A DNA stretch of 64,000 bases from the NCBI RefSeq assembly GCF_019649055.1, contig NW_026570321.1:62001-126000 (forward strand). Direction: 5' to 3'. The notes below the pieces were generated by a model. It ran no database searches. It was not told where the DNA came from and worked only from the letters and a program-made list of their open reading frames with translations. This document shows, piece by piece, positions 62,601 through 64,000 of the stretch (position 1 is its first letter; the number at the start of each line of letters is the position of its first letter). This DNA comes from Paramacrobiotus metropolitanus (Eukaryota > Tardigrada > Eutardigrada > Parachela > Macrobiotidae). The translations under genes and the position numbers were made by a program.

Positions 62601-63887
62601 GCCTTGCGATTTACTAACCGAAGTCACAAACTGTCCGTTAATTCTCCAGCTGACCCTCGGCCTCGGCGCTCCACCCACCGTACAGTAAAACCTGGCCGGT
62701 GTGCCTTCGTCTACTCTAGCATCCAGCGGGGCAATTTGCACACTGGGAATGGTGGCGCGATGCACCGGCTCCAGGGCTTTGACATCCACATTGAACGTCG
62801 TATCCACCGTGCCCAACGACGTCGTAGCCCGGCATGTGTACGCTCCTGTATCCTCCCTGCCAGCCACATTGATCTCCAGGATTCCGTAGCCGCCTGAAGT
62901 GACGGTCTTGATGTGGGATGAATCCCGCACCACTTGTCCATCCTTCAAGAATTCCACCATCGCGTCGTGGGGAGTGATGCGGAATTCGATGAAGATGGTG
63001 TTATTCTCGTGCTCGACCAGTGTATCGGTTTGTGGGTGAATGACAAAGGTCGGCGGGCTGGGTGGCCCTTTGGGGCGCTGGTCCGTGGACGAGATGTGGA
63101 TGCTAGTAGCGCTGCGGCTTTCGCCGAAACGGTTTGTGACCTTTATTACCCAGACACCTTCGTCGGTGGGCTGGGCATTAGTAATCCGCAGGGTGACTCG
63201 CCCGTTTAAATATTCGACGCGAATTCGATCATCTATGAAAAGCATTAATCTAGCAATTATCAACACAAAATAATTATGATAACTGAATACCCTGTCGGTA
63301 CTCTAAACAAATACAAAAACACAAGCTTGGCCATGCCGAAATTTTCGTATACGCGATGTCTAGGGCCTAAATAAAAAGTAATATTTGCAAATAAAAACAT
63401 GATGTTCTATTTATATATCGTGCGCGAATAAAATATAACAAGAATAAAACCGTTTGCTATCAACTGATGACAAATGTCATAAAATATTTATAAATACTCT
63501 ATCGAAAAAGACACTTACCGAGTTTCAGAGGTACTCCATCCTTAAACCATTCGATGGCCAAATCAGGATCGGCAACTAAGTTCACTAAGCATTCAAAATG
63601 TGCCCGGTGACCCTCATCGCAGTCAACATTTTTCAACGGTGCTGTGAAAACCGGTCGTTGTGGTTCTATTTGCCGGCGCGAAACATACGGGGATGAGGTC
63701 GAGCTAATGCCGGTTGCACTGGATGCGCGGGGATGCTTCGTTACATGACGTAATTCCACTGTTTCGTGTTCTAGCACTCGTTCGGTCGAACGAGAGCGAT
63801 CTGGAGAAAATCGTCGCTTGTGGCTTTCGCGAATGGAGCCAGTGTAATGTGCAGCTGATGCAGTTTGTTGAATTAGTCTTGGTTTAG
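1..63887 (-). CDS. Giant titin-like (Sallimus/TTN-1 class) muscle protein, internal part, 25 exons
   Basis: Whole-gene view. Joining 25 minus-strand exons (listed individually) gives one continuous reading frame of about 18,400 residues, apart from four single-base indels. Domain order, N to C: nine Ig domains; a spacer of thousands of residues made of tandem Glu/Pro/Val/Thr/Lys-rich and helical repeats, interrupted by two Igs; three Igs; three FN3; two Igs; six FN3; then alternating Ig-FN3 pairs. FN3 domains carry the titin/twitchin-type WxPPxxDGGxPIxxYxVE signature. Known titin-like proteins run from Z-disc to thick filament and act as elastic rulers. That role is inferred here from architecture. 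The first exon, the start codon and any kinase domain are outside the window. Alternatives such as twitchin or obscurin lack so long a PEVK-like spring. All 24 introns are consistent in phase: 16 in phase 1, seven in phase 0, one in phase 2. Confidence 0.93.
930..933 (-). other. Frame break: one base apparently missing (C4 on coding strand)
   Basis: Upstream reads VEEPKKPVEEPQSTKP. Downstream the Ig domain is open only in another frame (TPPTVKLDQETVEMPTNQ). One more C gives a Pro-rich join and restores both. The downstream frame was followed by translation to base 1 with no stop. Confidence 0.83.
2696..2971 (-). CDS. Exon 24: single diverged FN3 domain
   Basis: 92 codons. APPGDLLHVVDTTTDSVTLEW starts the domain. 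The usual DGGxPI loop is replaced by YETDQEPTYCVYKR, then ELTKNTDYDFKIASIVEEKES. It is less conserved than its neighbours in the loop but retains the FN3 Trp and the Tyr/Phe core. Symmetric phase 1-1, acceptor TTACAG, donor GTAAGT. Confidence 0.88.
2972..3289 (-). other. Intron between exons 23 and 24
   Basis: 318 bp, phase 1, AT-rich, with an AAAAT-type run near 3145-3165. Nothing else seen. Confidence 0.82.
3290..3607 (-). CDS. Exon 23: single FN3 domain
   Basis: 106 codons for one FN3: GPPSSPVGPLRAEPGTPVD, then VSWQPPLDDGGVPLTNY, then YLFRVSAQNPVGISKPLE. Symmetric phase 1-1 exon with one domain per exon, acceptor TTTAG, donor GTAATT. Confidence 0.92.
3668..6043 (-). CDS. Exon 22: FN3-FN3-FN3-Ig-Ig-FN3-FN3-FN3
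   Basis: About 792 residues, eight domains. FN3 at roughly 6.04-5.75, 5.74-5.45 and 5.44-5.15 kb; Igs at 5.14-4.86 and 4.85-4.57 kb; FN3 at 4.56-4.28, 4.27-3.98 and 3.97-3.67 kb. The FN3 domains carry the WSPPxDDGGSPITGYVVER signature and the KVGLSEPLE-type G-strand ends seen in titin, twitchin and Sallimus. In known titins such domains sit on or near the thick filament (family knowledge). Symmetric phase 1-1, donor GTATGA. Confidence 0.93.
6236..14159 (-). CDS. Exon 21: PEVK spring (26 VFKPKKP units) ending in three Ig domains
   Basis: About 2,641 residues, with two opposite single-base indels (12507-12511 and 8070-8079) that cancel each other. The first 600 residues are PEVT-like. At 12.27-10.64 kb, 26 tandem units of 19-21 residues follow VFKPKKPVTEEVTEETVEE. 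Mixed Pro/Lys/Glu spring continues to about 7.1 kb, with unique acidic patches near 9.9 kb (DNIWETTSAAEDLRRVSQDT). Three Igs close the exon: DVEILVITNTEKPVQW (7.04-6.80 kb), PVKFTEVLEDQKVIVGQ (6.79-6.53 kb) and PAKLFPEGLPTEISLDQG (6.52-6.24 kb). Phase 0 in, phase 1 out, donor GTAAGC. This is the junction between spring and the Ig/FN3 part. Confidence 0.9.
8070..8079 (-). other. Frame break: one base apparently extra (C runs)
   Basis: The frame reads KKPKPKAKVEEEKP and then shifts; the downstream frame reads PPEAKFQPKKPAEKV. Removing one C from either CCC run in this stretch restores the frame. It offsets the loss at 12507-12511, and the total length of the exon (7924) is consistent with both. 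Confidence 0.83.
10640..12270 (-). repeat. 26 tandem VFKPKKPVTEEVTEETVEE units (PEVK-like)
   Basis: Units are 19-21 residues, about 60 bp, in strict tandem. Position 2-7 is [FL]KPKKP with few changes (FKPQKP, FKRKKP, FKPVKR), followed by 12-14 acidic residues broken by Thr and Val. Each unit has a basic head and an acidic tail, so neighbouring units can form head-to-tail salt bridges. It resembles the PPAK/polyE arrangement of vertebrate PEVK regions but with a different consensus. Confidence 0.9.
12507..12511 (-). other. Frame break: one base apparently missing (A5 on coding strand)
   Basis: The frame reads TTINEIITEK and then shifts; the restored frame reads EEKAMPEVTEEIMPIV. A sixth A in the run joins the two. 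No intron signals fit the gap. Confidence 0.85.
14376..18163 (-). CDS. Exon 20: PEVT-like spacer with LETETVVV and LQPAVPVAP units
   Basis: About 1,262 residues. Two repeat styles are visible. In the middle, five units of TEEIxxGVPxETxxLETETVVV alternate with KKKPLKPxEAPxEAAFEI blocks. At 15.21-14.57 kb four tandem units of about 65-70 residues contain LQPAVPVAPxVLE; a fifth, isolated copy lies near 17.88 kb. Lys clusters (LKKKPK, VRRKKPLKP) sit among Glu-rich stretches, giving the alternating charge typical of PEVK springs. Phase 1 in, phase 0 out, donor GTAATC. Confidence 0.88.
14570..15215 (-). repeat. Four LQPAVPVAP units
   Basis: Cores near 15.20, 15.00, 14.79 and 14.60 kb, about 200 bp apart, share [IV]PExLQPAVPVAPxVLE followed by APEKPxVxxEE. 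A fifth copy (LAQPAVPIVPII) lies alone near 17.88 kb at the other end of the exon. Confidence 0.8.
18164..18470 (-). other. Intron between exons 19 and 20
   Basis: 307 bp, phase 1, very AT-rich. Nothing recognised. Confidence 0.82.
18471..20168 (-). CDS. Exon 19: end of Ig 11, then PEVT-like spacer
   Basis: 566 codons. The first 25 residues close Ig 11 (VVTCTARNDLGMAMSSAQVEIL). The remainder is Glu/Val/Thr/Pro-rich spring without a strict repeat, including EEIIITEEFELSEAVPTQ, VPDVDIIVPRDEDVAKI and KPKPKTIVTEEEVTEQ. Symmetric phase 1-1, donor GTAAGA. Confidence 0.88.
20169..20535 (-). other. Intron between exons 18 and 19
   Basis: 367 bp, phase 1, very AT-rich, donor GTCAGC. It splits Ig 11 just before its second cysteine strand. 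Nothing else seen. Confidence 0.8.
20536..20710 (-). CDS. Exon 18: core of Ig 11
   Basis: 58 codons: VVKFTAEVKGIPRPVVTWSL with the Ig tryptophan, then IIEITHIRDLTTLTIRDV. The final strand (GVVTCTARNDLGMA) lies at the start of exon 19. Acceptor TGACAG, donor GTCAGC; phase 0 in, phase 1 out. With exon 17 it makes a symmetric pair. Confidence 0.85.
20782..20861 (-). CDS. Exon 17: start of Ig 11
   Basis: 80 nt encoding AFMSVPMVIPTFEESGPPVF through TVPVENV, the first strand of an Ig domain preceded by a short linker. Acceptor GCTGCAG, donor GTATGG; phase 1 in, phase 0 out. The domain continues with ETAEMDVVKF in exon 18. Confidence 0.8.
21028..21061 (-). CDS. Exon 16: 34-nt micro-exon
   Basis: Encodes IRPKKPVKEAE, a PEVK-style motif resembling the VFKPKKPV units of exon 21. 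Acceptor TGTAG, donor GTAAGT; phase 0 in, phase 1 out. Together with the preceding 29-nt exon it forms a 1-1 symmetric cassette that could be skipped in frame. Confidence 0.8.
21227..21255 (-). CDS. Exon 15: 29-nt micro-exon
   Basis: Encodes EVTEEAVVQQ (first residue formed across the junction). Bounded by TTTTTCAG acceptor and GTAATT donor; phase 1 in, phase 0 out. The sequence continues the TEE-type spring style on both sides and restores frame into exon 16, which is why I accept it despite its size. Confidence 0.8.
21256..21729 (-). other. Intron between exons 14 and 15, partly GC-rich
   Basis: 474 bp, phase 1. Unlike other introns, its donor-proximal part (about 21365-21729) looks GC-balanced by eye and includes a short AGC trinucleotide run near 21669-21682. 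No exon with matching splice sites could be placed in it. Confidence 0.72.
21730..27940 (-). CDS. Exon 14: FAEIxFQP repeats followed by PEVT-like sequence
   Basis: About 2,070 residues. The first 450 (27.94-26.58 kb) hold 11 units of EEKPEFAEIxFQP joined by VVxETVVTxVTE. The rest is Glu/Thr/Val/Pro-rich, with several KPxEVxxTLPEE blocks (about 25.5, 24.85 kb) and a short helical acidic stretch near 21.95 kb (SIVEDILEKLEEFPEEIV). Entered in phase 0, left in phase 1 through donor GTGAGA. Reading through that donor would give seven more codons and then a stop, so intron retention would truncate the protein. Confidence 0.9.
26580..27935 (-). repeat. FAEIxFQP repeat array (11 units)
   Basis: Units of roughly 30-50 residues: EEKPEFAEI[AE][FY]QPxx, then VVxETVVTxVTE. 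Eleven FQP/YQP cores are present at the N-terminal end of exon 14. The core is close to the FAEIEFAP core of exon 13. Confidence 0.86.
27941..28283 (-). other. Intron between exons 13 and 14
   Basis: 343 bp, phase 0. The acceptor (ACTTTAAAG) has a weak pyrimidine tract, so this exon boundary is a little less certain than most. Confidence 0.72.
28284..32120 (-). CDS. Exon 13: ESPKPEFAEI / DISLG repeat spacer
   Basis: 1,279 codons, symmetric phase 0-0, so it could be skipped without frame change. It begins VKLTFERPEIEY and is soon dominated by [I/F]D[I/V][S/A]LG[K/Q/R]PExA units (13 copies seen), alternating with KPESPKPEFAEIEFAP and TVTTVTE stretches. Pro, Glu, Val, Thr, Phe and Ile make up most of the sequence; Cys is essentially absent. 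No folded domain is recognisable. It is read as an intrinsically disordered, extensible spring segment. Donor GTACGA, acceptor ATGCAG. Confidence 0.9.
28500..31880 (-). repeat. ESPKPEFAEI / [ID][IV]SLG[KQ]PE repeat array
   Basis: Thirteen copies of D[IV][SA]LG[KQR]PExA and about a dozen ESPKPE copies were counted by eye. A typical long unit is about 90 residues: SPKPEFAEIDISLGKPE, then xAxIEFAPEE, then an acidic VETVTTVTxE connector. Some units are shortened to SPKPEFAEIEFAP alone. Confidence 0.87.
32121..32481 (-). other. Intron between exons 12 and 13
   Basis: 361 bp, phase 0, AT-rich. Nothing recognised. Confidence 0.82.
32482..42238 (-). CDS. Exon 12: 9.8-kb exon of tandem helical-hairpin repeats
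   Basis: About 3,252 residues; one base appears missing at 33313-33317. The N-terminal 200 or so residues are unique and acidic, with Ser-rich patches (SLSQIHTTGRSELVVE, then SYSNLASLTEYLP). From about 41.53 to 33.68 kb the protein is built of repeated hairpins with heptad-like hydrophobics: AExVASKIYxLSExVxxL, then [ST]xEExxxKLxEIxxEI. At least 30 can be counted by eye. Five super-repeats start near 40.48, 39.51, 38.58, 37.63 and 36.58 kb. The last 300 residues return to short PEFA/VExVP spring units. Phase 1 in, phase 0 out, donor GTAAGT. The function of the helical array is unknown; it could be a spectrin-like unfolding spring or a dimerising rod. Confidence 0.9.
33313..33317 (-). other. 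Frame break: one base apparently missing (C5 on coding strand)
   Basis: Upstream the frame reads VVVSAELPQERP and would soon meet a stop at about 33294. Downstream the good frame reads TERVEVTVTEGKEVTSF. One extra C in the five-C run joins both. No splice pair fits here. Exon length 9757 is one short of the value needed by the flanking phases, confirming a net loss of one base. Confidence 0.85.
33680..41530 (-). repeat. Helical-hairpin array (30 or more units)
   Basis: Unit of about 34-46 residues: a first helix AE[LQI]VxxK[IV]xxL[SI]E[EDS]V, a short turn xxL[ST], and a second helix xEE[VI]ExKLxEIxxEI. Ser/Thr followed by x-Glu-Glu at the start of helix 2 is a classic N-cap. Almost no Pro occurs within units, unlike the neighbouring spring exons. 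Counted by eye; the exact number depends on how diverged copies are treated. Confidence 0.85.
35900..40480 (-). repeat. Five super-repeats of about 0.93-1.05 kb inside the helical array
   Basis: Starts near 40480, 39508, 38583, 37630 and 36578. Copies 1-3 contain, in order, four hairpins (a: VASRIYELSE; b: VASKVFxLIEEV ending YxLSKPE; c: LETLAEKIPEI; d: VVxRLxKLxEV), then a segment with KPFEVxMTVPEEVSVS and VTETVVxLE. Copies 4 and 5 are rearranged at their 3' ends; copy 4 has an extra hairpin block. This indicates segmental duplication of a multi-hairpin module. Confidence 0.82.
42239..42903 (-). other. Intron between exons 11 and 12
   Basis: 665 bp, phase 1, donor GTAAGG, acceptor AACAG. 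Mixed composition; no hidden exon that I can support. Confidence 0.8.
42904..43411 (-). CDS. Exon 11: linker and isolated Ig domain (Ig 10)
   Basis: About 169 residues. An acidic linker of about 75 residues (VLPEVVEEKV, then EEVITEITEAVAEY) leads to one Ig domain: PLAPVVRVMDGQSMLLQC, IWLHEDQVVQENED, TDAGLYVCRLETEYG, ETRSMVVVE. It separates two spacer exons of 8.7 and 9.8 kb, so it is a folded bead inside the spring. Phase 0 in, phase 1 out, donor GTAAGG, acceptor GGGCAG. Confidence 0.9.
43412..43908 (-). other. Intron with apparent GC donor (GC-AG)
   Basis: Coding-strand exon end CCCAG is followed by GCAAGT, which matches the consensus of GC-AG introns. The acceptor is GGGCAG before ATCGAG. 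Using GC keeps phase 0 on both sides (QTQ-IEK). The nearest GT donors give the wrong phase or a poor match. The rest of the intron is AT-rich with no other feature seen. Confidence 0.7.
43909..52621 (-). CDS. Exon 10: 8.7-kb spacer exon (FYQP array, unique acidic segment, EEIVPKR units)
   Basis: About 2,904 residues, open throughout. First part (52.40-50.19 kb): some 16 units built on RExAExDFYQPxP. Middle (about 50.1-48.8 kb): low-repeat acidic sequence with Ser/aromatic patches such as SDTDKFYTPSRGSLASLAAF and a short helical stretch near KFAQIMEEWEEKKAEM. Then Glu/Thr/Val-rich sequence with duplicated 'EGATIxTIS' blocks near 48.1 and 47.3 kb, and a Gln/Leu-rich helical segment near 46.5 kb. 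Last part (45.80-44.25 kb): four long units sharing GPEEIVPKR...ET...DRKE. It looks like a PEVT-type extensible region. Entered in phase 2 from AG acceptor; the exit uses an apparent GC donor. Confidence 0.9.
44250..45800 (-). repeat. Four GPEEIVPKR...ET...DRKE units
   Basis: Conserved cores at about 45.79-45.70, 45.11-45.00, 44.72-44.63 and 44.34-44.25 kb share TAPVxEVxGPEEIVP[KT]R, then ET-VA-x-DRKExxEEKV. Between cores lie longer Glu/Val/Thr stretches of varied length. Spacing is about 390-690 bp. Confidence 0.75.
50190..52400 (-). repeat. FYQP repeat array (about 16 units)
   Basis: Units of roughly 35-55 residues centre on [LT]xExAE[VIL][DE]FYQPxP, followed by Glu/Thr/Val-rich connectors. 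Variants include EVYQPQP, EYFRPQP, DFYEPQP and DYYAPQP. The core matches the DFYQP core at the end of the ADY repeats in exon 9. Confidence 0.85.
52622..53323 (-). other. Intron between exons 9 and 10
   Basis: 702 bp, the longest intron in the window and the only one in phase 2 (AG-A forms Arg). AT-rich; nothing recognised. Confidence 0.82.
53324..56852 (-). CDS. Exon 9: Z-side spacer of ADY/ESPKP repeats
   Basis: About 1,176 residues without an Ig or FN3 domain. Order: about 75 basic, Gln/Arg-rich residues; five tandem YExSED...LEQxVRKR units (56.22-56.64 kb); eight ADY...ESPKPxRK repeats of about 60 residues plus a ninth lacking ADY (54.50-56.01 kb); RETAELDFYQP units; one more SED/LEQ unit near 54.13-54.18 kb; PERAELDFAPE units; two final SED/LEQ units ending at the exon end. 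The SPKPxRK motif fits proline-directed kinase sites. Vertebrate titin carries phosphorylated KSP/VKSP-type repeats near its ends (family knowledge), so regulation by phosphorylation is possible. Entered in phase 1, left in phase 2, the only phase-2 intron in the set. Confidence 0.88.
54500..56010 (-). repeat. About 60-residue ADY...ESPKPxRK tandem repeats
   Basis: Eight ADY-containing units, and a ninth without ADY, follow ADYxLxExxTxxIQAxVESPKPxRKPMV, then xKETAEIDFYQP, then a short PAPQPAPKP-type stretch. Unit period is close to 180 bp in the middle copies. Middle copies are the most alike; outer copies diverge, as expected from tandem duplication with drift. Confidence 0.85.
56223..56636 (-). 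repeat. Five YExSED...LEQxVRKRxF motif repeats
   Basis: Five tandem units of about 25-30 residues share Y-x-Y-[EQ]-[TV]-[ST]-E-[ED]-x(3)-[IFL]-L-E-[QR]-x-[VIL]-R-x-R, separated by Gln/Pro-rich spacers. Three more copies lie in the same exon near 54.13-54.18, 53.43-53.49 and 53.33-53.39 kb. The second half looks amphipathic and helical with a basic end. Confidence 0.82.
56853..57458 (-). other. Intron between exons 8 and 9
   Basis: 606 bp, phase 1. It separates the N-terminal Ig block from the spacer. No further feature recognised. Confidence 0.8.
57459..57875 (-). CDS. Exon 8: linker with IMKESVRR motif and Ig 9
   Basis: 139 codons. Linker (AAADTQQAIKPPSPVPTF), then TTYEEERSENIMKESVRRIRP, again similar to the YExSED...LEQxVRKR motif. 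Ig 9 runs from VVPRFTKALASSMTVYEG through VAFEWERDGVAI to QGRYTCYAISDAGE. This is the last Ig before the long spacer. Phase 1-1, donor GTAAGT. Confidence 0.88.
57876..58560 (-). other. Intron between exons 7 and 8
   Basis: 685 bp, phase 1. AT-rich with homopolymer T and A runs near 57990-58010. No coding or RNA feature recognised. Confidence 0.8.
58561..59118 (-). CDS. Exon 7: second half of Ig 7, linker with LMQETIRR motif, Ig 8
   Basis: 186 codons. It completes Ig 7 (GDFTVFGDKWTYSLTI, DDASQYTCVIWNEFG). A linker follows with a hexaproline run and an acidic/aromatic stretch ending in SSLMQETIRRFRK, which I read as a diverged copy of the YExSED...LEQxVRKR motif found in the next spacer exon. 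Ig 8 spans LPTFTQALPERMNVVEG to SRVDVNV with a YDWQVDGREI core. Phase 1-1, donor GTAAGT. Confidence 0.88.
59119..59596 (-). other. Intron between exons 6 and 7
   Basis: 478 bp, phase 1, splits Ig 7. A short near-duplicate TTGCTCAC string lies near 59475-59505. Nothing else seen. Confidence 0.8.
59597..59818 (-). CDS. Exon 6: linker and first half of Ig 7
   Basis: 74 codons. A linker of about 35 residues (SEAVQLVGEKLGERR, then DLPFAGPEID) precedes Ig 7, which starts at LPPTVEAYRGEEIKLSC and breaks after FAWYKGDQMIHP. Symmetric phase 1-1, donor GTAAAA. The adjoining Asp is formed across the upstream junction. Confidence 0.86.
59882..60070 (-). CDS. Exon 5: second half of Ig 6
   Basis: 63 codons. 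PEMRWYKGPHLV completes the tryptophan core begun in exon 4, followed by CTLVIREALHADEGEYRC and an NPFGQAED turn. Symmetric phase 1-1. Acceptor CATAG after a T-rich tract, donor GTAATT. Confidence 0.88.
60071..60672 (-). other. Intron between exons 4 and 5
   Basis: 602 bp, phase 1, strongly AT-rich. A short TTTCGATAATAAA string occurs twice (near 60526 and 60584). No gene or RNA seen. Confidence 0.8.
60673..61128 (-). CDS. Exon 4: Ig 5, linker and first half of Ig 6
   Basis: 152 codons. Short linker (PRTPSAIGRPIAP), then Ig 5 from SFVDTLRDTRVKGG through VTWLRNGQPLH and DTGSYQCVVSNETGEA. A roughly 30-residue Pro/Lys/Glu linker follows (EPIPVKQENKPPK). Ig 6 starts at PPKVIKPPSDTTAFEGEAV and stops at CTIEGNP, where the intron splits the domain. 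Phase 1 in and out, donor GTAAGT. The half-domain continues in frame in exon 5 (NP-K-PEMRWYKG), which supports the splice choice. Confidence 0.88.
61129..61656 (-). other. Intron between exons 3 and 4
   Basis: 528 bp, phase 1. Contains the 27-bp tandem duplication; otherwise nothing recognised. Confidence 0.8.
61253..61306. repeat. 27-bp perfect tandem duplication in an intron
   Basis: The 27-bp unit starting ACATGTGTTTCTGG and ending AGATATTA occurs twice, back to back, in the intron between exons 3 and 4. No function is suggested. Confidence 0.85.
61657..62215 (-). CDS. Exon 3: second half of Ig 3, Pro-rich linker, Ig 4
   Basis: About 186 residues. It begins GDRYRITTDNFTSSLEIL, completing Ig 3 (DTGEITVIAENSEG). 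Next comes a linker of about 55 residues very rich in Pro, Arg and Ser (PPPPPR, APPAPQPPP, PPTRRRPS), possibly an SH3-binding or flexible hinge stretch (inference). Ig 4 runs from QPVFTQRLQPFRTPSG, through FFCEF and VEWYREQTLIE, to STATLIIE. The linker is GC-rich compared with its surroundings. Acceptor TATAG, donor GTAAGG, out in phase 1. Confidence 0.86.
62216..62618 (-). other. Intron between exons 2 and 3
   Basis: 403 bp, phase 0, donor GTTAGT, acceptor TATAG. It splits Ig 3. Nothing else seen in it. Confidence 0.8.
62619..63232 (-). CDS. Exon 2: end of Ig 1, whole Ig 2, first half of Ig 3
   Basis: About 205 residues. It opens with the second half of Ig 1 (RVTLRITNAQPTDEGVW, then VTNRFGES), followed by a short linker with RPKGPPSPP. 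Ig 2 runs from PPTFVIHPQTD to DTTFNVDV with the DTGAYTC core. Ig 3 starts at IPSVQIAPLDARVDEG and reaches SWRINGQFVTS. The donor is GTTAGT (weaker than the usual GTAAGT here) and leaves in phase 0, the only phase-0 intron in the N-terminal Ig region. Confidence 0.88.
63519..63887 (-). CDS. Exon 1 of window: linker plus first half of Ig domain 1
   Basis: 123 residues. Acceptor AG lies just above 63887 and donor GTAAGT just below 63519; the exon is entered and left in phase 1. Residues 1-80 form a low-complexity Ser/Arg/His-rich linker (KRRFSPDRSRSTE and similar), which looks disordered. From about residue 83 an Ig domain starts with RPVFTAPLKNV, continues through RAHFECLV and IEWFKDGVPLKL, and is completed in the next exon. 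The RAHFE...DPxLxIEWFKDG pattern resembles Ig domains of kettin/Sallimus-type proteins (family knowledge, not a search). The preceding exon lies beyond the right edge. Confidence 0.85.
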
Positions 63888-64000
63888 CTATAAAGAAGTA
63901 ATTCGGTTATTTCCGTGTAAAAGCAACTACTACCCTATCAAAAAGTAATAAAAAATAAAAAAAAAACAAAAGCTGTTTTGATCAGTGCGGTTTAGGCATT
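63888..64000 (-). other. Partial intron at right edge
   Basis: AT-rich sequence upstream of the acceptor of the first exon. It carries an A-run on the plus strand (a T-rich tract on the coding strand). No coding sequence recognised. Confidence 0.75.

Overview
This window is an invertebrate nuclear sequence, probably ecdysozoan. It holds an internal part of one giant gene, read entirely on the minus strand: a titin-like muscle spring protein (Sallimus / TTN-1 class). The gene runs off both ends. The right edge is towards the N-terminus and the left edge towards the C-terminus. I joined 25 exons by matching conserved donor/acceptor dinucleotides and codon phase at every junction. They total about 55.3 kb, or roughly 18,400 residues, so about 86% of the window is coding. 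Introns are 60-702 bp and look AT-rich by eye, while exons are more GC-balanced. The two largest exons are about 9.8 and 8.7 kb. The first exon, start codon, promoter, protein kinase and 3' end all lie outside the window. No RNA gene, transposon or second gene was found.

Layout in the direction of transcription (right to left). (1) 63.9-57.5 kb: nine Ig domains on small exons, with short Pro-rich or Arg/Glu-rich linkers, resembling the Z-disc end of titin-like proteins. (2) 56.9-53.3 kb: a spacer of about 60-residue 'ADY...ESPKP' repeats, flanked by copies of a YExSED...LEQxVRKR motif. (3) 52.6-43.9 kb: an 8.7-kb exon with an FYQP repeat array, a unique acidic/Ser-rich segment, then Glu/Thr/Val-rich sequence with EEIVPKR units. 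(4) 43.4-42.9 kb: one isolated Ig domain. (5) 42.2-32.5 kb: a 9.8-kb exon dominated by tandem amphipathic helical hairpins, nested in five copies of a roughly 0.93-1.05-kb super-repeat. (6) 32.1-28.3 kb: an ESPKPEFAEI / DISLG repeat exon. (7) 27.9-21.7 kb: an FAEIxFQP repeat, then Glu/Thr/Val-rich sequence. (8) 21.3-20.1 kb: two micro-exons and one Ig domain spread over three exons. (9) 20.1-7.1 kb: PEVT/PEVK-like spring, including 26 tandem VFKPKKP units. (10) 7.0-0 kb: three Igs, a run of FN3 and Ig domains, then alternating Ig-FN3 pairs with Lys/Glu/Pro linkers, continuing past base 1.

The parts fit one elastic sarcomeric ruler: Ig anchors near the Z-disc, a very long extensible middle and an Ig/FN3 part that in titins lies on the thick filament. 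Placement in the sarcomere is inferred from domain order in known titins. Four one-base frame breaks were found, all at or beside short homopolymers inside otherwise open exons, and are best read as assembly errors. The most unusual content is the spacer. It carries several unrelated-looking repeat families, a large helical-hairpin array and short sequence cores shared between families, and I do not recognise these from described titins.
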